Source of the DNA: Blastocladiella emersonii ATCC 22665 | Taxonomy: Eukaryota > Blastocladiomycota > Blastocladiomycetes > Blastocladiales > Blastocladiaceae | Length of the DNA: 64,000 nt | NCBI GenBank assembly: GCA_025594325.1 | Contig: JANHCV010000018.1 | Location: forward strand, 1-64,000 | Reading direction: 5' to 3' | In this document: piece after piece, positions 44,145 to 57,403 of the stretch | Layout: the number at the start of each line of letters is the position of its first letter | How positions within the stretch are numbered: position 1 is the stretch's first letter | Notes under the pieces: generated by a model | The model's database searches: none | What the model was told of the DNA's origin: nothing | What the model saw: only the letters and a program-made list of their open reading frames with translations | Made by a program: the position numbers and the translations under genes

Positions 44145-45500
44145 TTAGAAGCCGAGAGCGGCCGTGGTCGCGGCGACGACGATGAGCATCGTTGCCGCGA
44201 TGGCCGTGGTCCACTTCGACTGGCCCGCGTTGATGGAGGGAGCCGAGGCAGCGGGGGCTGTGACCTTGGGGACAGCGAGGGGGGCAAAGTCCTCGTAGCC
44301 CTCGGCGCACTTGATGTCGATCCAGTCGATGAGCATGCGGTACTCGGGGTTGGTGTCAGGCGCGTTGCCGCACCACTGCGACGGACCGCCCGCCCATTCC
44401 TGCGTACCGCGCTCGATGCCGTTCCCGCACGTGTCCCAGATCGAGGCAAAGAGGCGGCCCTCCTGGAACGGGGTGTTGAGGGTGGCGTTCTTGAGAACGG
44501 TCCGCACGACCTTGTCGTCGATGAGCCACTCGAGCTTACCCGGAGCGTAGTTCATCGTGTACGTGTGCCAGACATCGAGGGAAGAGTCCATGTCGTGGAT
44601 GGCTCCCTTGGTGTAGTCGATGGTCTAGAAGTTGCGAGTTGGAGCAGTCAGTCGACTGGCTACCCATCGACAGCAGAGAGTCAAGCGAATCACCGTACCC
44701 CGTTGTAGAACCAGTTGGACTGCGTCTGCTGGTTGCTCTTGCCGGGGAGCCACTCAAAGTCGATCTCGTCGCCCGTGTCGTCGCGGTCCGCGTTCGACTT
44801 GAAGATCCAGCTAGTCGGTTGAAGAACGTCAGTGTTCAGGACGTGTTGTCGTCCATCAGCTGCCGTACGTGTAGACGAAGCCCTTGCCACTCGACATGCG
44901 GACGCGGGCCGAGTAGGTCCCGTAGTGGACCCAGCGAGAGCTGGTAACACGAGTCAGCTGCCCTGCCTTGAGCTCCTTGTTGTAGCTAGTCCGCACGAAT
45001 CGGTTAACAGCAAGCTCAACGGTTCTTGGCGTGAGAGGGGGGCAGCGTACCGCATCTTGAGAATGAGGTTGCCGTCCTTGACCTCGGTGTTGCCGATCTC
45101 GTCGATGAAGGGCTGCTCGTCGGGGTTGCCCAGGTACTTGTCGCGGCGCGGCACCTGGTTCTGGTTGTCGAACTCGATCCGGGTCGACTTGCACCGCGGG
45201 CGGCCCACACAGGCGTTTTGGTACGAGGCGTTCTGCTGACAGCCTAGAGACCGCAAAAGCCGTCAGTGGCCGCAGCATCTCGCACGGTACAGATGAATGA
45301 GGACCGTTGTCAATGTAGCCGTCCCAGAGCATGCTGGTGCACCGCCCATCACGGTTGCAGAAGGGGAAGGAGGCGGTGCAGGGCTTGCCGACCTTGGGGC
45401 AGTTGGTCGACTGGGCCGTCACACCAGCGAGCAGCGAAGCTGCGACGAGAGCGGCCACGGCGAGCAGCAGCGTCGCGGGGACATGTCGGGAGCCTCGCAT
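44145..45500 (-). CDS. GPI-anchored cell-wall transglycosylase, GH16 CRH-like
   Basis: Chitin-glucan cross-linking type glycosidase of the cell wall. Five exons: 45305-45500, 45051-45243, 44869-44985, 44699-44810 and 44145-44624; 365 residues, phases closed. A signal peptide (TLLLAVAALVAASLLAGVTA) precedes a Cys-rich N-terminal module (CTASFPFCNRDGRC). The catalytic motif DEIDFEW gives ExDxE, followed by SNWFYNG as in Crh1/Utr2. A WHTYTMNYAPGKLEWLIDDK strand lies in the sugar-binding groove. The C-terminus NAGQSKWTTAIAATMLIVVA with a hydrophobic end is a GPI-attachment signal. The exact activity (CRH transglycosylase versus glucanase) is inferred. Confidence 0.87.
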
Positions 45501-46097
45501 GGTTTGGCCTGTTTTATGGTTTGGCTAGGCCGGTAGTGCAGCAGGTAGGAGCCGTCCCGGGCTGCTCAATACATGGGTTTCCGTGGTCGGTCGAAGAGAG
45601 AGCGAACTCTGACTCTGGAGAGAGAGCGGTTATAAGGGACCCAAAACTGTGGCGCTCTTGTGGCGCTCGAGCCGCAGCAGCTTCGCGCGCACTGCTGCTC
45701 TGGCATGAGCACGAAGCCTCTGAACGGACACTCAATCTGCTCATCATCATCATCGTCAGCGCTGGCAAGCGGACTGAAGAGTACCGTCGTGCCGACTGGC
45801 CGCCAGCCGTCCCCGTCCAGCGATCGCTGTCTTGCGGCTCGGGAACGCGGACTGATGTGCCCTGACTCTCACTTCCGCGTCGTCTATGAGCAGATTGACG
45901 AGGTGGACAGCCCGTTCTCTGCAAGCATGCCCGTAGTCGCTCGGATCAGCAGGGGGCCGCGAGCGGGAGACAAAAGGGTCTCAAGGGCAGCGTGAGGCCA
46001 CATGACGAGCGATCACCTTGACCTTGCAATTTTGACCGCCACAAACGCTCGCGTCGACGCTCACGCCCTCCACACTCACCGCAACGCAATCAACACC
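45501..46097. promoter_or_regulatory. Divergent promoter GH16 gene / mL59
   Basis: 597 bp between divergent starts. Contains CATCATCATCATCGTC near 45743 and a TATAAGGG-like element near 45630 on the plus text. No gene recognised. Confidence 0.5.
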
Positions 46098-46577
46098 ATG
46101 TCAACATCGTCAGTTGCCGCAATGACCGTGGCGGCGGGGCGCGTCTTCCTGCGCCCGTCGCTCGGCAAGTTCCTGCGCCCGACCGAGTTCGCCGTCGCGC
46201 AGCATGCCGTGAAGCGCATGCATGAGAACAACGGCGTGATGCCCGACGGCACCTACACGGTCGAGCGGAACCCGGCGACCGCGCGCTGGCACAAGCCGCG
46301 CTACTCGCTCCGCCAGCAGGCGACGCTCCGCAAGGCCTCGCTCATCAGCTCCGCGTACGCCGGCGTCGCGATCCCGCTCGGCCCGCTGCCCTCGGCGAAA
46401 TCCGAGCGCCTCCCGCTGCGCACCAAGCTGCCGAAGCTGCCCAAGGACCAGCGCCTCAAGGCCGACCGCGAGGCCAAGATCGCCGACAAGCTCGCCGCAA
46501 TGGACAAGACGCTGGCGGACTGGCGCCGCACCAAGGCGGCCGAGAAGGCGAAGCTTAAGTCGGACCTGCCGTTCTGA
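46098..46577 (+). CDS. MRPL25: Mitochondrial large ribosomal subunit protein mL59 (MRPL25)
   Basis: Fungal-specific protein of the mitochondrial large ribosomal subunit. Single exon of 159 residues. The family core ARWHKPRYSLRQQATLRKA matches the RWHxPKYSLRRQ signature of yeast MRPL25, and the PLGPLP turn follows as expected. The C-terminus is a long basic helix (LKADREAKIADKLAAMDKTL). Start chosen at MSTSSVAAM; an in-frame Met at 46002 would add 32 residues of leader-like sequence. The basic N-terminus may act in mitochondrial import. Confidence 0.78.
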   Translation: MSTSSVAAMTVAAGRVFLRPSLGKFLRPTEFAVAQHAVKRMHENNGVMPDGTYTVERNPATARWHKPRYSLRQQATLRKASLISSAYAGVAIPLGPLPSAKSERLPLRTKLPKLPKDQRLKADREAKIADKLAAMDKTLADWRRTKAAEKAKLKSDLPF

Positions 46578-46730
46578 GCGCCGCCGCCGAGCTGTTCGCT
46601 GACATTCGATGCACCACAACCTCCTTTCGATTATTTTATATAGTACCGTCAAATCGATCACCCGTCCGTGCTCCTCCTTTCCGCTGCACGATGTGTGCGC
46701 TTCACCGCCACGGCCGCCAGCGGGCGCGCA

Positions 46731-47967
46731 CTACGGCGCCGGCTTGCGGTCGGGATAGACGGTTGCGTACACGTAGGGACCGAGTTCCTGCCCCTCGCGC
46801 TCGCGGCGAACGCGCTCGTTGCGCGCCTTGTCCTTGAGCTGCACCTGGTTGAACCGGGCAAGCCGATTGCTCTCGGTCCCGTGCGCGCCGTGATCCTTGA
46901 GGATTCGCGCCCAGCTCGAGCCGTGCGTGGTCATGGCCTCGGTCAACGTGTCCAGCTCCTCCTGACTCCAAAAGATGCGCGTCCGACGCCGGAGCGTCGT
47001 GCCATCCTCGTGCTGCGGTCGCGCGGAAGCGGGAGCGATGGTAGGTGCTTCATTCGCAAGGGTGGAAGCGCCGCGCTGGACGTCTTCAAAGAGGTCGCCT
47101 TGGCGCGGTTGGCGCGGAGCGTGGTTGCGCAACTCGCGAGCCGCGCCCTGGACGGGGAGAATTTGAACGTTCCCGGGAAGGTCATTGGTGCGCTGTTCGG
47201 GCCTGTTCGCGCGACTCGGTCCACGACGGCACCCGCGCCCGCGCCCAGAAGTGGGTTCTGTGTATCGACGTCGGTCTGTGAGTGAGCAATCGTTACTCTC
47301 CGATGTGGCGGCGGCAGATGTACCATCTGGTCGCTCGACATGGTCACCAAAAGCCGAGCGCTGCGTTGGGCGATTTCGGGACCTGGGAGTCGAGTCCGAG
47401 GAGTCAGAATCTTGGCTGAATGAGATCCGGGTCGCGTCATCGGATCGGTCAGCCAAGCGGCGCCGTTTGGACGAGCGAGGCGTGCTGCCAGTGTCAAGCG
47501 CCGATCCAACCGCGGGAGGAGTTAGAGTCGATGGCCCACTCGCGGAGTTTGAAGCATCATCCTCGTCGACGTCGACAATCTCGGGGCGGACCATGTCGTC
47601 GTCTGCGAAAGCGGGTTGATCATCTGGTTGAGGTTGAGGCGGCAAGTCGGCCGCCTGGCGACCACGACCAACCGTGTGCTGAGATGCTGCTGCCGCCCCA
47701 GTTGAACCAGGCGGCGCGCGGCTCGTGCCCTCGCGTCGGACCAATGCCAGATGTTCGGGGATGGACCCAGCCGCCAAGCTGGCCTCCTTGGTGAGCGTGT
47801 TGAGATCTTGAAGCTGCTCGAACGAGCGCGAAACAAACGGAGGGCTCTTGAGGATGGCATGGACGTGAACCGTCTACGACGTACGGAACGGCGCATTGTC
47901 AGCAGCAGGACCCGCGCGCCGACAGCACGCTGCGGCGGACCTTGACGCGGCGCGGCATGGGCATCAT
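46731..47967 (-). CDS. Telobox Myb-domain protein (Tbf1/Teb1/Tay1-like)
   Basis: Probable binder of double-stranded TTAGGG-type repeats. Two exons, 47941-47967 and 46731-47873, give 389 residues. The only clear domain is a C-terminal single Myb repeat (about residues 300-360): RTRIFWSQEELDTLTEAMTT, then GSSWARILKDHG, then FNQVQLKDKARNERVRRERE. The VQLKDKARN element is the telobox that defines TRF, Tbf1 and Teb1 proteins. The N-terminal 290 residues are low-complexity (Ser, Asp, Arg rich) apart from a short opening segment, HVHAILKSPPFVSRSFEQLQ; no TRFH dimerisation domain is recognised. Whether it acts at telomeres or at promoters cannot be told from sequence. Confidence 0.75.
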
Positions 47968-48155
47968 TTTGGTCGCAGACGCCGCTCAATGGAGATCCGA
48001 GGAGACGAGGAGTGATATGCAGCAAGTTGGTTATCAATTCATGGAGCGATACATGGGCTCGGGTGTGCTATACGGCGAGAGAACTGCGCGGCCGGGCCAA
48101 CCGCGACGACGGGGCCCTCGCCCATCCCCGCTCCCTCACGCGAATCATATCCGCC

Positions 48156-48539
48156 ATGTCCAACGCTCCCTCACCAATTCCGTCGTCGGGCCAGGCCGGC
48201 AGCGTGCCCTCGGCGCCCCAGCCAGCGGTCCAGTTAGTCGACGCCGCGGGCTCGGCCTCGCAGGGCGTGTCCCGCGGGACGGCGGGCCCCGTCCCGGGCG
48301 CCAACGGCATCTCGCGCACGCAGCAGAAGCTCATGCTGCAGAAGGATCAGCTCGAGACGCAGGAGGCGGCGGTCGGCGCGTCGACGGGGAACGCGGCCGT
48401 CAAATTTGCCAAGGAGATAGAGCGCATCGACCGCGAATTCGCCACCGTGGAGCGGTTCCACGATCCCCTGGCGCAGGCGCAGCGCCGAGTGCAGGCCAGC
48501 CAGAGCGCGAGCGAGCAGCAGCACGGCGCGTGGAACTGA
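48156..48539 (+). CDS. Small unknown protein with a C-terminal helical region
   Basis: Not recognised. Single exon, 127 residues. The first 55 residues are Ser, Pro, Gly and Ala rich; the rest is helical and charged: RTQQKLMLQKDQLETQEAAV, then KFAKEIERIDREFATVERFH, then DPLAQAQRRVQASQSASEQQ. A 188-bp gap separates it from the divergent telobox gene. ATG context is CCGCCATG, supporting a real start. Coding support is moderate: one open frame with clear composition change but no family. Confidence 0.55.
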   Translation: MSNAPSPIPSSGQAGSVPSAPQPAVQLVDAAGSASQGVSRGTAGPVPGANGISRTQQKLMLQKDQLETQEAAVGASTGNAAVKFAKEIERIDREFATVERFHDPLAQAQRRVQASQSASEQQHGAWN

Positions 48540-48684
48540 GGACGCGTCGGTGGAGTGTCGCGCAGGCGGGTTGCGACCGACGTAGTTGTGCCGACCGCCT
48601 GCGCGCGGGCAACGACGCGTATGGAGCGAGTGTGATGGGGTGGGATGGGATGAACAATATATACGAGCAGAAAACAGACGAGGT

Positions 48685-49094
48685 TTACTTGGTGGAGGTG
48701 AGGCGGCCGTAGATGTGCAGCAGGAACACGGAGGCGATGAAGACGAGCGACGCGACAAGCACCATGACGGGGTCGCTACATGGGAGCACCGTCAGTGTCC
48801 TGCGGGAGAGAGCGAGAGCGGGATGGCACGTACACCTTGAGGCCGGGAGCCTCGTCGCTGAAGTTGCGCATCATACCGGCCGTGTTGCCACCAGCAGCGG
48901 CACGCGCGACCGACTGGCCCTCGCGGTTGACGATCTTGCGCTTGCTACAAGCGGCGGGGTGTGCGTGAGCGAACTGGTCCCACACAAGCGGATCGAGGAC
49001 GCTTGCACGCGTACCGGATGACGGTGCCCTTGGGGCCCTGGCTGACTCGGGGACCGACACCACGGGGCGAGGGAACAGGGGAGGCGTTGGAAGA
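48685..49094 (-). CDS. SBH1: Sec61 complex beta subunit, first exon not resolved
   Basis: Tail-anchored beta subunit of the ER protein translocon. Three exons are clear: 49015-49094, 48834-48944 and 48685-48775. They encode RGVGPRVSQGPKGTVIRKRK, then GNTAGMMRNFSDEAPGLKVD, then PVMVLVASLVFIASVFLLHI ending YGRLTSTK. The last segment is the ER membrane anchor, nearly identical in pattern to other Sec61-beta proteins. The first of these exons begins at a CACTAG acceptor in phase 0 without an ATG, so a short upstream exon must exist. I could not place it between 49095 and about 49300. The visible part gives 93 residues. Confidence 0.88.
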
Positions 49095-49948
49095 CTAGTG
49101 TTCGGGCACGGAAACGAGAGAGGTCAGAGGCAGTCGATATGGGTACGCGCGGTCAGCAGCTGCCCGGCGGCGAGCACGGTGTGCACGGTGTGCAGGTCGA
49201 GCGCCCTTCCTCCCGCTCCACGACGACGGGACTACAGCGACACGAGACTCCCGGAGATCATGTTGCTCGGTGCGATAGGGGCCCTTTGGCAAGCGCACGC
49301 GTCCAACCTTCAGCGACGCAACGGTGCCGCGAGGAGCCGGGCTGCGCGCGTGTGTCGCCAGCGGCGGAGATCAGCGTAGTAGCCGGTCGCCCTCACGTTA
49401 CGGTACGACCAGAACACTGAGTCTCCGAGGTCGAGGATGGCGTCGCGACGTGAGCTGAGCTCTGATCGCGTGGGGCTCCGTCCGAAAGTCGCCGACTGGG
49501 GGGAGGCGGGGGTCGCGTCGATACATGAGATTCCGTGGCACGCACCATGGTGTGCGGGGGGTGGGCGTCTGATGGTTCAGCAGATACGTGATGGTGGGTG
49601 CGCGGGAGGGGAGCGGGGGCGCGGCGCGGCCTTGGGCGAGGGGGCGGCGCCGTGGGCGTCGGCGGCGGCGGCGGTCCCTCGCGCCGCGGACCTCGACGTG
49701 GCGGCCGCCTCCCACGTGGCCCCGCCTGAGTGGCGCCGATCCCGCGACGCGACCGCTTTCGTTCTTCTCGCTGTCGCGCTCTGTCTGCCCGCTGGCCAAT
49801 GTAACTTCTCACGGCACTCGATGCAGCCGACTGGGACTCCATGAAACTTGACGCCGACGCGTCGTAACCGCCACCTGGATTGTTCGAGTCTTTGGGCAAC
49901 GCAACGCTTGCTTCTCGCCCAAACTGCACCGCAGACTAGACCCCCGCC
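49095..49948. promoter_or_regulatory. Divergent region SBH1 / SEA2
   Basis: About 850 bp containing the unresolved first exon of SBH1 (probably within 49123-49300) and the SEA2 promoter and leader. GC-rich with CACGGTGTGCACGGTGTGCA direct repeats at about 49177-49195. No other gene recognised. Confidence 0.5.
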
Positions 49949-52900
49949 ATGTCGAACCACGGATTCGCGGCTGCTTCTGGGGCCCACGGACTCGGTGCCT
50001 CTGGCTTCGGCGCATTTTCCTCTCCGATTCTGGCGAGGAATGCGGACGGTCGCTACTCGGCTTCGCCAGCCGCGATGACAACGACGCCGAACCGAAACGC
50101 CGACTCCACACCTGGTCCATCTTCCGCTGCTGCTCCCGAAGTGCTCTCACTGGACGAAGTGACGCTCAGCCATCGCACGTCTGGCGCTCTCAACGCCATC
50201 ACGCTTTCGCCTGATCGTGATCTTGTTGCGGTCGCTGGCCGCGAGGGTCCGTTGCTCTGGGCCTCTTCGTACCGCCTGTGCTTTCAACTCACGTACTCGC
50301 CATAGTTCTCAAGGTTGTTTCCGTCGTCGACGGGGACTTAAAGGAGACCTTGAACTTGCGCACTGGGAGCCGCATCAACCTCAACCTCAGCTCCAACGAC
50401 GTCAAGTGGGGGAACGCATGTGCGTATACTGGCGCTCTCTCGGTCGGCATACACGACCATGACTGACTGCTTCAGCTTCGATGAACCAGCCTCGAAATCG
50501 ACCATTGCTACGGCCGCAACGAACGGGGCGATCCTTGTTTGGGACATTAACAAGTCCGGAAATCGACTTGGTATGCCCCTCAGCAACTCTACCCACGCAC
50601 TCTGCTTGTCCATGCGACTGACGCTCCGAGCCCGTAGAACGCATCATCAACGAGCACTCGCGCACCGTCAACCGCATTACTTTCCATCCCACCGAGTCTC
50701 AAATCCTTATCAGCGCCTCTCAGGACGGATCCCTCAAACTTTGGGACCTCCGAACCAAGAGCGCTGCGCGTCACACCTTCGAGGGCAAGGCGGAAAGCGC
50801 CCGAGACGTGCAGTTCAACCCGACGCCCGGCTCGTGGGAGTTCTCTGCCGTCTTCGAGAACGGGACCGTGCAGATTTGGGACGTGCGCCACCCGGCTTCG
50901 TGGGAAAAGCGCTTCTCGGCCCACAACGGGCTCGTCCTCGCCGTCGACTACCACCACGGTGGTCGCTGGCTCGCAACGGGCGGCCGCGACAAGGTGATCA
51001 AGGTGTGGGACCTCAAGTCGAGCTCTACCGATACTCGCAACGTGCGCCCCGCCCACGTCATCCAGACCATTGCCAGCGTCGGCCGCGTCGCGTGGCGCCC
51101 TCACCACGGTGTTCTCCAGGTTGCTTCCTCGGCACTGCTTACCGATTACCGTGTCCACGTCTGGGATCTCGCGCGCCCGCACATTCCGCGCGTTTGGTTC
51201 GAGGACCATGCAAACGTGGCGACTGGCTTCGTCTGGGCCAACGCCAACACCTTGTGGTCGTGCAGCAAGGACAAGCGCGTGGTTCGGCGTCACTTTTCGT
51301 CGGGCTACTCGCCCGCTGAGCAGCTGCCTCGCGCGGCCGTTGCTTGGTCCGTCGCTGGCGACTTGCTCACCTGCATGGACTCAATTTCGGCGGCGGCTGA
51401 CCCTTGGACGACGACCAACGTCGAGCGATCCGATTCTGTACCGACCGCGACCAGGACGCGCTCGATGCAGGGCGATGGAGCAGACGAACGCGATCCTGAC
51501 ACGTACGTCTAGCCGTGGAGAGCGTATTGGTTTCACAGCGTGCTGACTCGTCGACATTTCCGCGCTGTAGGCTGCGCAGCTCCATGGTTCCTCCGTCCTT
51601 GTTCTCGCGGCGCTCGCAGAAGCGGCCCGATAAGACCAGTGCCTCGCCCGCCTTTGGACCAAACACCTCAGCGAACGGCGGCGCTAGTTCGCCTGCCTTT
51701 GCTGCTGCGAACACGAGTGCCGTGGCCGAGGTCCAGCCTTGTCCCCACAAGGTTGGCCAGCACACGACCTTCATTTCGCCAGGCGTTCCGTCCGGGCCAG
51801 CACAGGATCCGAGCGATCCCGAGTACTTGGTCCTCGTCAGCGCCGCGGCATCGCTTTCCCTTGATCCCTCGGTCGCTCTCGCCAATCCATGGTGTATCGA
51901 AGCGGCGAGCTACGCGCTTGACGGCGGACCCAACTTTGCCCTCAGCTGCGCGCACAACGCTGCCGTTGCCGCTTCGGTTGGCCGCGACGACGTTTGGCGG
52001 ACATGGCAGCTCGCCGGATTCGTGTTCGCCCCGCTTGTCGCGCAGCCGACGCGCGGCTCTCTCTCCTTGCCACCATCCGCAGCTGCTGTTCCGCCAGTTA
52101 TTCCTGGGCCCAGCGTCGCGTTTTCAGCATCGCAGCTCGCCGCCGGCGCCGCTCTGTCGAATGGCTCGGCCTCACCGCCGGCTGCGCACCTCGCCAAGGT
52201 TACTGCTACAGCTGCCTTTGCGTCCGGACCCGCTCCCGAGTCATCCATCTCGCCGCTGGTCGGCCGCGACGGGCGCCAGGGGTCGAAGTTAGTGGAAGGC
52301 GCTGCGGCGCCCGTACCCGTCCCGCGGGAACCCACGAGCATGCTTACGGGCCCGATCGGGGCCCGGCGCGGTGTTGGAACCCCGCCTCCGCTTGGTGTAC
52401 CAGCGCACGCAGTCGGCCGACCGCGCGCGCCGTCGGCGCCCGGCCCGCTCACCGCGACCCCGTTCGGGGCCAACGGGCTCAGAAACACGCCGGCGCCGCC
52501 ACTGGGTACTCCCGATGCTGCCGCAGCTCCCGCCTCGTACTCGCTCGGATTGACGCCGCCCCTCGCTGCCACCGCACTTCCCGTGGGCGGGGCAAGGGGC
52601 GAGGACGACGATCTCACGTCTGCGCTTCTGGGAAGCAGTGCGCGCGAGCTTCTCGTGCAGGCGCTCGCTCACCATGCAGACGCGGGGGACGTGCATGTCT
52701 GCGCAACGCTCACGATCCTGCTCGTCGACGGACGGCCGAAGCCGGCGTCCCGCGAGAGCGAGCTGCCCGAGTGGCTGGACAAAACGCAGGTCGAGGAGTG
52801 GTTTCTCGCCTACATTGGTACGCGTGCTCTCTCTCGTCTCACGACTCCTCATCATCGTGCGGGACTAACAGCGTCCATGTAGATCTCCTCCACCGCTTCC

Positions 52901-53226
52901 GCATGTACACGGTCGCGGCGCAGGTGCTCGACAAGTGTCCGCTGGGCGACGTGCGCACGCGGCTGCAGGAGAGCACGACCATTTACACGTCGTGCAACGG
53001 GTGCTTCAAGCCGATCGTCAACGCGGCGCACCCGCGGTGCTACTGGGCGTGCGAGCGGTGCCAGCGGCTCGTCAACCCGTGCTCCGTGTGCCACCGCATC
53101 GTCAAGGGCCAGTACTCGTGGTGCCAGGGGTGCGGGCACGGCGGACACGCTCGCTGCCTCGCGGGATGGTTTGCGGCGGGTAACCGCGAGTGTGCGACTG
53201 GATGCGGCCACATTTGTCACACGTAG
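49949..53226 (+). CDS. SEA2: SEA/GATOR2 complex subunit Sea2 (WDR24)
   Basis: WD40-RING scaffold of the SEA/GATOR2 complex, which activates TORC1 at the vacuole in response to amino acids. Six exons: 49949-50246, 50306-50423, 50476-50570, 50638-51502, 51571-52817 and 52883-53226; 988 residues. The second intron donor (GTATAC) is the least certain junction. The beta-propeller includes IATAATNGAILVWDINKSG, ILISASQDGSLKLWDLRTKS, ARDVQFNPTPGSWEFSAVFE, NGTVQIWDVRHP and WLATGGRDKVIKVWDLKS. A Pro/Ala-rich linker of about 350 residues follows, then an alpha-solenoid end (EEWFLAYIDLLHRFRMYTVA). The C-terminal zinc module has CNGC, CERC, NPCSVCHRIVKG and WCQGCGHGGHARC. These match WDR24 throughout. Confidence 0.92.
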
Positions 53227-53261
53227 TCGAGGATGGGATGGGGATGATAAACTGGTTTACA

Positions 53262-54805
53262 TTATTTGGGGATGGGACTCAGAGGCGGCGTGTTGAGGCC
53301 GAGCTCGTTGATGAGGACCGACGTCGTCGCCGGCCCGGGATGCGCATGGTGGCGGTACTGCTGCTGCACCTGGAGCTGGTTCTCGAGCGCAGGCAGCACG
53401 CGGTCGACGAGCGAGACCATGACCGTCTCGATCTTGGCCGTCATGCGGTTGAGGCTGTCCGAGACGCCCGCGGCGCGCGCCGCCGTCGTCGTCGACGACT
53501 TGGACGAGGAGGCAAAGGCGGCCGGGTTGGTGCCGAAGGCGGTGCCGAGCTTCGCGTGGCTCGAGTCCAGCTCGCGGCGCGCGAGCTCGAGGAACCGGAG
53601 CCGGTGGTCGAGCGCCTTGACGGTGCCGCGGTACTCGCGGATGGTGCGCAGCAGCCGGCTGCGCGGGTGCAGCCGACGCTGGTACTGATTAAGGAGCGGC
53701 TCAGAGCTAGCGGTACTGCTGCCGCCGCGCTGGCTCCGGGTCCGCGACCGCAGCGCGCGCGTCGGAGGATCGGCCGAGGTGGTGTCGTCGTCGACGGCCA
53801 TGTTCGAGTCGTGGTCGTCGTAGGCGCCAATGGAACCGGACCGGTCGACTGCGAGGCCGGAAGGTGGAACGATTCCCGTTAACAGAGCCTCGTCAGGACT
53901 GAGCGATCCGTGCTCGTTTTGCACGTCGGAGAACGGACCGCGGGACGAGGTCGACAAAGGCGAGGCAGTCTGCAGCGGTTCGACATGGTTGCTCGCCGCG
54001 AATCTGCCGCTCGACGTCGAAGCCGATGGACGGCCACGTCCGACCGCCGCCGCCGCCGAACCCTCGTCCTCGGTGTCGGTCGACGACGAGTCGGCATCGC
54101 CCGTGCCACTGTCAGGGGACCGAGACCCCGCCCGACCAAGTGGCGCGGTCGACGAGGCGGCAGCAGATCTGGCCGAAGTAGAAGCCGACGACGACGCGCC
54201 GGCCGAGCCGTTCCCGACGTTGGACGGCAGCGGGACCTCGCTGTCGTCAAAGTCGATGATGATGGGCTGCAGCGTCGGCTTGTTGTGCCGCGCCTTGACG
54301 TGCGCGTTGTAGTTGGACCGGATGCTGAACCGCGTGCTGCAGACGCTGCACATGAACGGCTTCTCGCCGGTGTGGGCGCGCATGTGGCTAGCGTCGCGCG
54401 GGGTCGCGGTCAGGTTCATGAGGACCTCCATCACGGCTGGATCGCGACCGCGTCGACAGCGGGAGCGGATCACGAACAAGCGAGAGCGCACCAGATCATG
54501 TGGTTCAGGCTAGCAAAGTGGTCCTTGCGCCAGCAGCCGTCCCAGGTGCAGAACATGGAGCAGTCCTTGGGCCACGGGCGGTCGGAGCCGCAGTGCTCCG
54601 TGTTGACGTGGGCGACGAGGTCGCCGAGGCGGCGGAAGCGCGCGTCGCAGGCGTCCCACAGGCACGGGAAGGCGCCAGCACCATCCCCCCCTCGGGCTTG
54701 GGCAAGGCGCTGCTCGAGGGCAGCGCGGTTGGCCCGGGCACGACCCGAATTCGCCGCCGAGCGGTTGTTACTCGCAACAACGAGGGGCAGGGTAACGCTC
54801 GACAT
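53262..54805 (-). CDS. C2H2 zinc-finger transcription factor
   Basis: Two exons, 54492-54805 and 53262-54387, give 479 residues. Three C2H2 fingers lie at about residues 48-135: FPCLWDACDARFRRLGDLVA (C-x4-C, GLI/PacC-like), FCTWDGCWRKDHFASLNHMI completed by CHMRAH across the intron, and FMCSVCSTRFSIRSNYNAHV ending KARH. The linker HTGEKPF is canonical. A disordered acidic and Ser-rich region follows, then a coiled-coil-like C-terminus (YRGTVKALDHRLRFLELARR, MTAKIETVMVSLVDRVLPAL) and a PLSPIPK end. The intron (104 nt) interrupts the second finger. Target genes are unknown. It is divergent from HPD across 1.18 kb. Confidence 0.82.
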
Positions 54806-57136
<2,331 letters not shown>

Positions 57137-57403
57137 AGAGTCTGTTGTCGTTGTCGGTGGTCCGTCTGTGGGCCGCTTATTTAATCCCTCTGTAATAATG
57201 TAACTACCACACCCTTGCACCCTTGCTACACTACCCTGCCTGCCTGTCTTGGTCTTGACTGATGAGTGTGAGCGCGGGATGAGGCCTTCGGGATGTTCGG
57301 AGCCCTGAGGTCAGCGAGCGCCGACCGGCCTTCTTGCCGTCACGGCCCGTCGTCGACTCCCCCTCCCGCTACTCATTCAACGCATCGACACCGTCACCCA
57401 GCC

